Shown here: in pieces, positions 7,472 through 8,645 of the stretch
Layout of the letters: each line of letters starts with the position of its first letter
How positions within the stretch are numbered: position 1 is the stretch's first letter
Source: Chryseobacterium gleum
GTDB lineage: Bacteria; Bacteroidota; Bacteroidia; Flavobacteriales_D; Crocinitomicaceae
Reading direction: 5' to 3'
DNA length: 8,645 nucleotides
Assembly: GCA_943326825.2 (NCBI GenBank)
Contig: CALPUT020000093.1
Location: 1 to 8,645, forward strand
Made by a program: the position numbers and the translations under genes
The notes under the pieces: generated by a model
Databases searched by the model: none
Told to the model about the DNA's origin: nothing
Seen by the model: only the letters and a program-made list of their open reading frames with translations

Positions 7472-8113
7472 TTAGAGTTTTAATTCTTGATCATATTGAT
7501 AACCGTGACTATCGCCTAACGTAGTCAAAACGAAACCTGCATTTTGCTCTGCACATCGTTTATCGATTAATTCCATGCATTTTTTTGCATTCACTTCATC
7601 CAAATGAGAATAAGGTTCATCCATAATTAACCACTGAAATGGTTGACATAATGAACGAACAATTGCTAAACGTTGTTGCTGTCCCATAGACAACAAACCA
7701 CATCTTTGCTCCCATTTATTATCGATTTCCAATAATTCTAAGATTTGTTTTAATTCCGTTTCAGAATAAACGTTTTTCAATTTATTTTTCAGAATTAAAT
7801 TTTCTGCAACCGTTAAATTTGGAAACAACTGTAAATCTTGGTAAACAACTGATATTTTCTCTTGACGAATAGTCGTCCACTCATCTGGTGCAAAAGATTT
7901 AATGTCTGTTCCATCGTAAGTCAAGACGCCATCATAATCTCTCCTTAAACCAATGGTTGTCATAGTGAAAGTAGATTTTCCTTTACCACTTGAAGCATTC
8001 AACAAAATATGTTTTCCTTGTTCCAATTCAATGTAATTTCCCCAAATACTTTCTGATCCATGTTGAATCGAAGCTAAAGGAACCGGCATGATATGATCGA
8101 GAATAATTTTCAT
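7472..8113 (-). CDS. ABC transporter ATP-binding protein, partner of the FtsX-like permease; degenerate Walker A and H-loop
   Basis: This is a 213-residue ABC ATPase, the usual single-domain length for LolD/MacB/FtsE relatives. The Walker A region is ASSGKGKST (40-48), with Ala in place of the usual first Gly but Lys46-Ser47-Thr48 kept. The Q-loop is Gln92 in VVYQDLQLFP. The signature is LSMGQQQR (141-148), with Met replacing the common Gly. Walker B is WLIMDEP (161-167) with catalytic Glu166, and the D-loop is SHLDE (169-173). At the switch position the usual TH(D) is TTLG (197-200), so the H-loop histidine is Leu199; His203 lies nearby. The N-terminus lacks an obvious A-loop aromatic before Walker A, and the C-terminus stops soon after the H-loop. 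It should power the adjacent permease from the cytoplasm, perhaps with slow or unusual ATP hydrolysis. The start is the first ATG before the domain. A perfect palindrome lies 44 bp upstream. Confidence 0.9.
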   Translation of the reverse strand: MKIILDHIMPVPLASIQHGSESIWGNYIELEQGKHILLNASSGKGKSTFTMTTIGLRRDYDGVLTYDGTDIKSFAPDEWTTIRQEKISVVYQDLQLFPNLTVAENLILKNKLKNVYSETELKQILELLEIDNKWEQRCGLLSMGQQQRLAIVRSLCQPFQWLIMDEPYSHLDEVNAKKCMELIDKRCAEQNAGFVLTTLGDSHGYQYDQELKL

Positions 8114-8156
8114 AATTTCACTGTTTAGATGGAGTATTTCAAGAATCGTTCCAAAT

Positions 8157-8171
8157 TGTAAATAATTTACA
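8157..8171. promoter_or_regulatory. Perfect 7-1-7 palindrome upstream of the ABC ATPase gene, candidate operator
   Basis: TGTAAAT, one A, then ATTTACA form a perfect dyad. AA and TT two bases further out on each side continue the symmetry past one mismatched position. It lies 44-58 bp before the ABC ATPase start, overlapping a near-promoter sequence on the minus strand (TACAATTTG at 8160-8152, one base longer than the TAnnTTTG consensus). A dimeric repressor site is a reasonable reading. The other is a weak hairpin ending the four-helix gene, whose stop codon is 16 bp away, but the poor U-tract after it argues against a terminator. Confidence 0.35.
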
Positions 8172-8193
8172 GTTGAAAGTTAATCGTTAATAG
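8172..8193 (+). repeat. Degenerate heptad repeat, left arm of an inverted repeat flanking the four-helix gene
   Basis: The plus strand reads three heptads in phase, GTTGAAA then GTTAATC then GTTAATA, followed by G. These 22 bases match the reverse complement of 8624-8645 at 18 positions. The arm contains the stop codon of the four-helix gene (8187-8189) and begins immediately after the 8157-8171 palindrome. AT-rich sequence raises the chance of coincidence, but the shared 7-nt phase in both arms supports a real relationship. Confidence 0.5.
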
Positions 8194-8555
8194 CTGGCCT
8201 GCTTTAAGTTATTTTTAGTTGTTTTAATTATTGAAGTTAACATCCTTATTAGCTCAGAATTAGAACTTTTTAGATTCAAATAATTTTCTCTATTAAAATA
8301 TTCTGATTGATAAATTAATTCTATCCAATAATCGGTTTCGTTTGCTTCTTTGAGCGATATTGAAAGTTTGTGAATAAAATCCTTTTTACTTTCTGCATTT
8401 TCTGCTTCTCTAACTAAAGCTCCTACAGCTGTTCCACTTCTTAAGAATTGCTTTGATAAAACAAATTCTCGATGATTTAAAGTGATTTCTTTATAATTCT
8501 TAATTACTTCCAAAGCTAATTTAAAGCTCTTAAATTTTACAGTATTCTCATTCAT
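8187..8555 (-). CDS. Four-helix bundle protein (23S rRNA intervening-sequence protein / S23 family)
   Basis: This 122-residue, helix-rich, charged protein has the usual length for the family. The family core is clear: SKQFLRSGTAVGALVREA (34-51), then AESKKDFIHKL (54-64), then SLKEANETDYWIELI (67-81). Four helices are predicted at about 8-24, 30-55, 57-85 and 92-118. There is no signal peptide, so it is cytoplasmic. Related proteins are encoded in intervening sequences of 23S rRNA genes in Leptospira and Coxiella, and the fold is shared with the Avd accessory protein of diversity-generating retroelements, a pentameric nucleic-acid-binding bundle. No rRNA, reverse transcriptase or template/variable repeat is present here, so this is a stand-alone copy of unknown function, as is common in Bacteroidota. 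The gene lies between oppositely oriented heptad repeats, suggesting it belongs to a small mobile or relic element rather than to the ABC operon 73 bp downstream. Confidence 0.88.
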   Translation of the reverse strand: MNENTVKFKSFKLALEVIKNYKEITLNHREFVLSKQFLRSGTAVGALVREAENAESKKDFIHKLSISLKEANETDYWIELIYQSEYFNRENYLNLKSSNSELIRMLTSIIKTTKNNLKQASY

Positions 8556-8617
8556 TTTATATTTTGATTTAACTAATTAATTCCTTTAATTTAAGAAAAA
8601 ATTGTCTGTAAAATGAA

Positions 8618-8645
8618 TTTTAACTTTTAACTCTTAACTTTTAAC
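8618..8645 (-). repeat. Tandem heptanucleotide repeat (GTTAAAA on the minus strand), four units, reaching the window edge
   Basis: On the plus strand there are four consecutive 7-nt units: TTTTAAC (8618-8624), TTTTAAC (8625-8631), TCTTAAC (8632-8638) and TTTTAAC (8639-8645). Only one base departs from a perfect array. The array stops at the window end and may continue. It lies 62 bp upstream of the four-helix gene start and is the right arm of the inverted pair with 8172-8193. The intervening 8556-8617 is A/T-rich leader in which I see no consensus promoter. Confidence 0.75.

Noticed and set aside
8187..8555. Four-helix protein as the Avd component of a diversity-generating retroelement
   Set aside because: No reverse transcriptase, template/variable repeat pair or target gene is visible; the sequence fits the general IVP/S23 subfamily.
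8114..8645. Intervening sequence within a 23S rRNA gene
   Set aside because: The flanks are an ABC transporter gene and AT-rich spacer; no rRNA-like sequence is present in the window.

Overview
The window is AT-rich (about one third G+C by eye) and all six protein genes lie on the minus strand, so transcription runs from high to low coordinates. It looks like a member of the Bacteroidota, most likely the Flavobacteriia or a relative such as the Crocinitomicaceae. The reasons are the DUF4369/DUF5106-type thioredoxin-fold exported proteins, an M1 peptidase fused to an outer-membrane-type barrel, A/T-rich leaders without Shine-Dalgarno motifs, and a TAnnTTTG-type promoter element. The genus is inference.

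Layout in transcription order. (1) 8172-8645 holds a small four-helix bundle (IVP/S23-like) gene. It lies between heptanucleotide repeats in opposite orientation, giving a compact unit of about 0.47 kb. (2) 8157-8171 is a perfect 7-1-7 palindrome that abuts this unit and precedes the next gene. (3) 8113-6287 is a two-gene ABC exporter-type operon: an ATPase, then 3 bp later an FtsX/MacB/LolC-type permease. It ends at an A/U hairpin that overlaps a TAACTTTG promoter-like box. (4) 6200-3072 holds two tandem paralogues of exactly 509 residues each. Both are secreted thioredoxin-fold proteins with a CGHC active site, and a weak terminator/attenuator-like hairpin separates them. (5) A convincing intrinsic terminator at 3005-3053 closes that unit. 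(6) 2969-3 is a complete 988-residue M1 zinc peptidase with a C-terminal beta-barrel.

Functionally, most of the window concerns the cell envelope: an ABC system probably acting on lipid, lipoprotein or peptide substrates, two periplasmic thiol-disulfide proteins, and a surface or periplasmic metallopeptidase anchored in the outer membrane. No direct functional link between these blocks can be shown from sequence. The terminator before the peptidase and the hairpins between the others suggest separate or attenuated transcription units. The four-helix gene looks like an unrelated, possibly mobile, insertion upstream of the ABC genes.

Intergenic gaps are all about 100 bp or less, so there is no long gene-free stretch. 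I see no tRNA, rRNA, CRISPR array, transposase or integrase.
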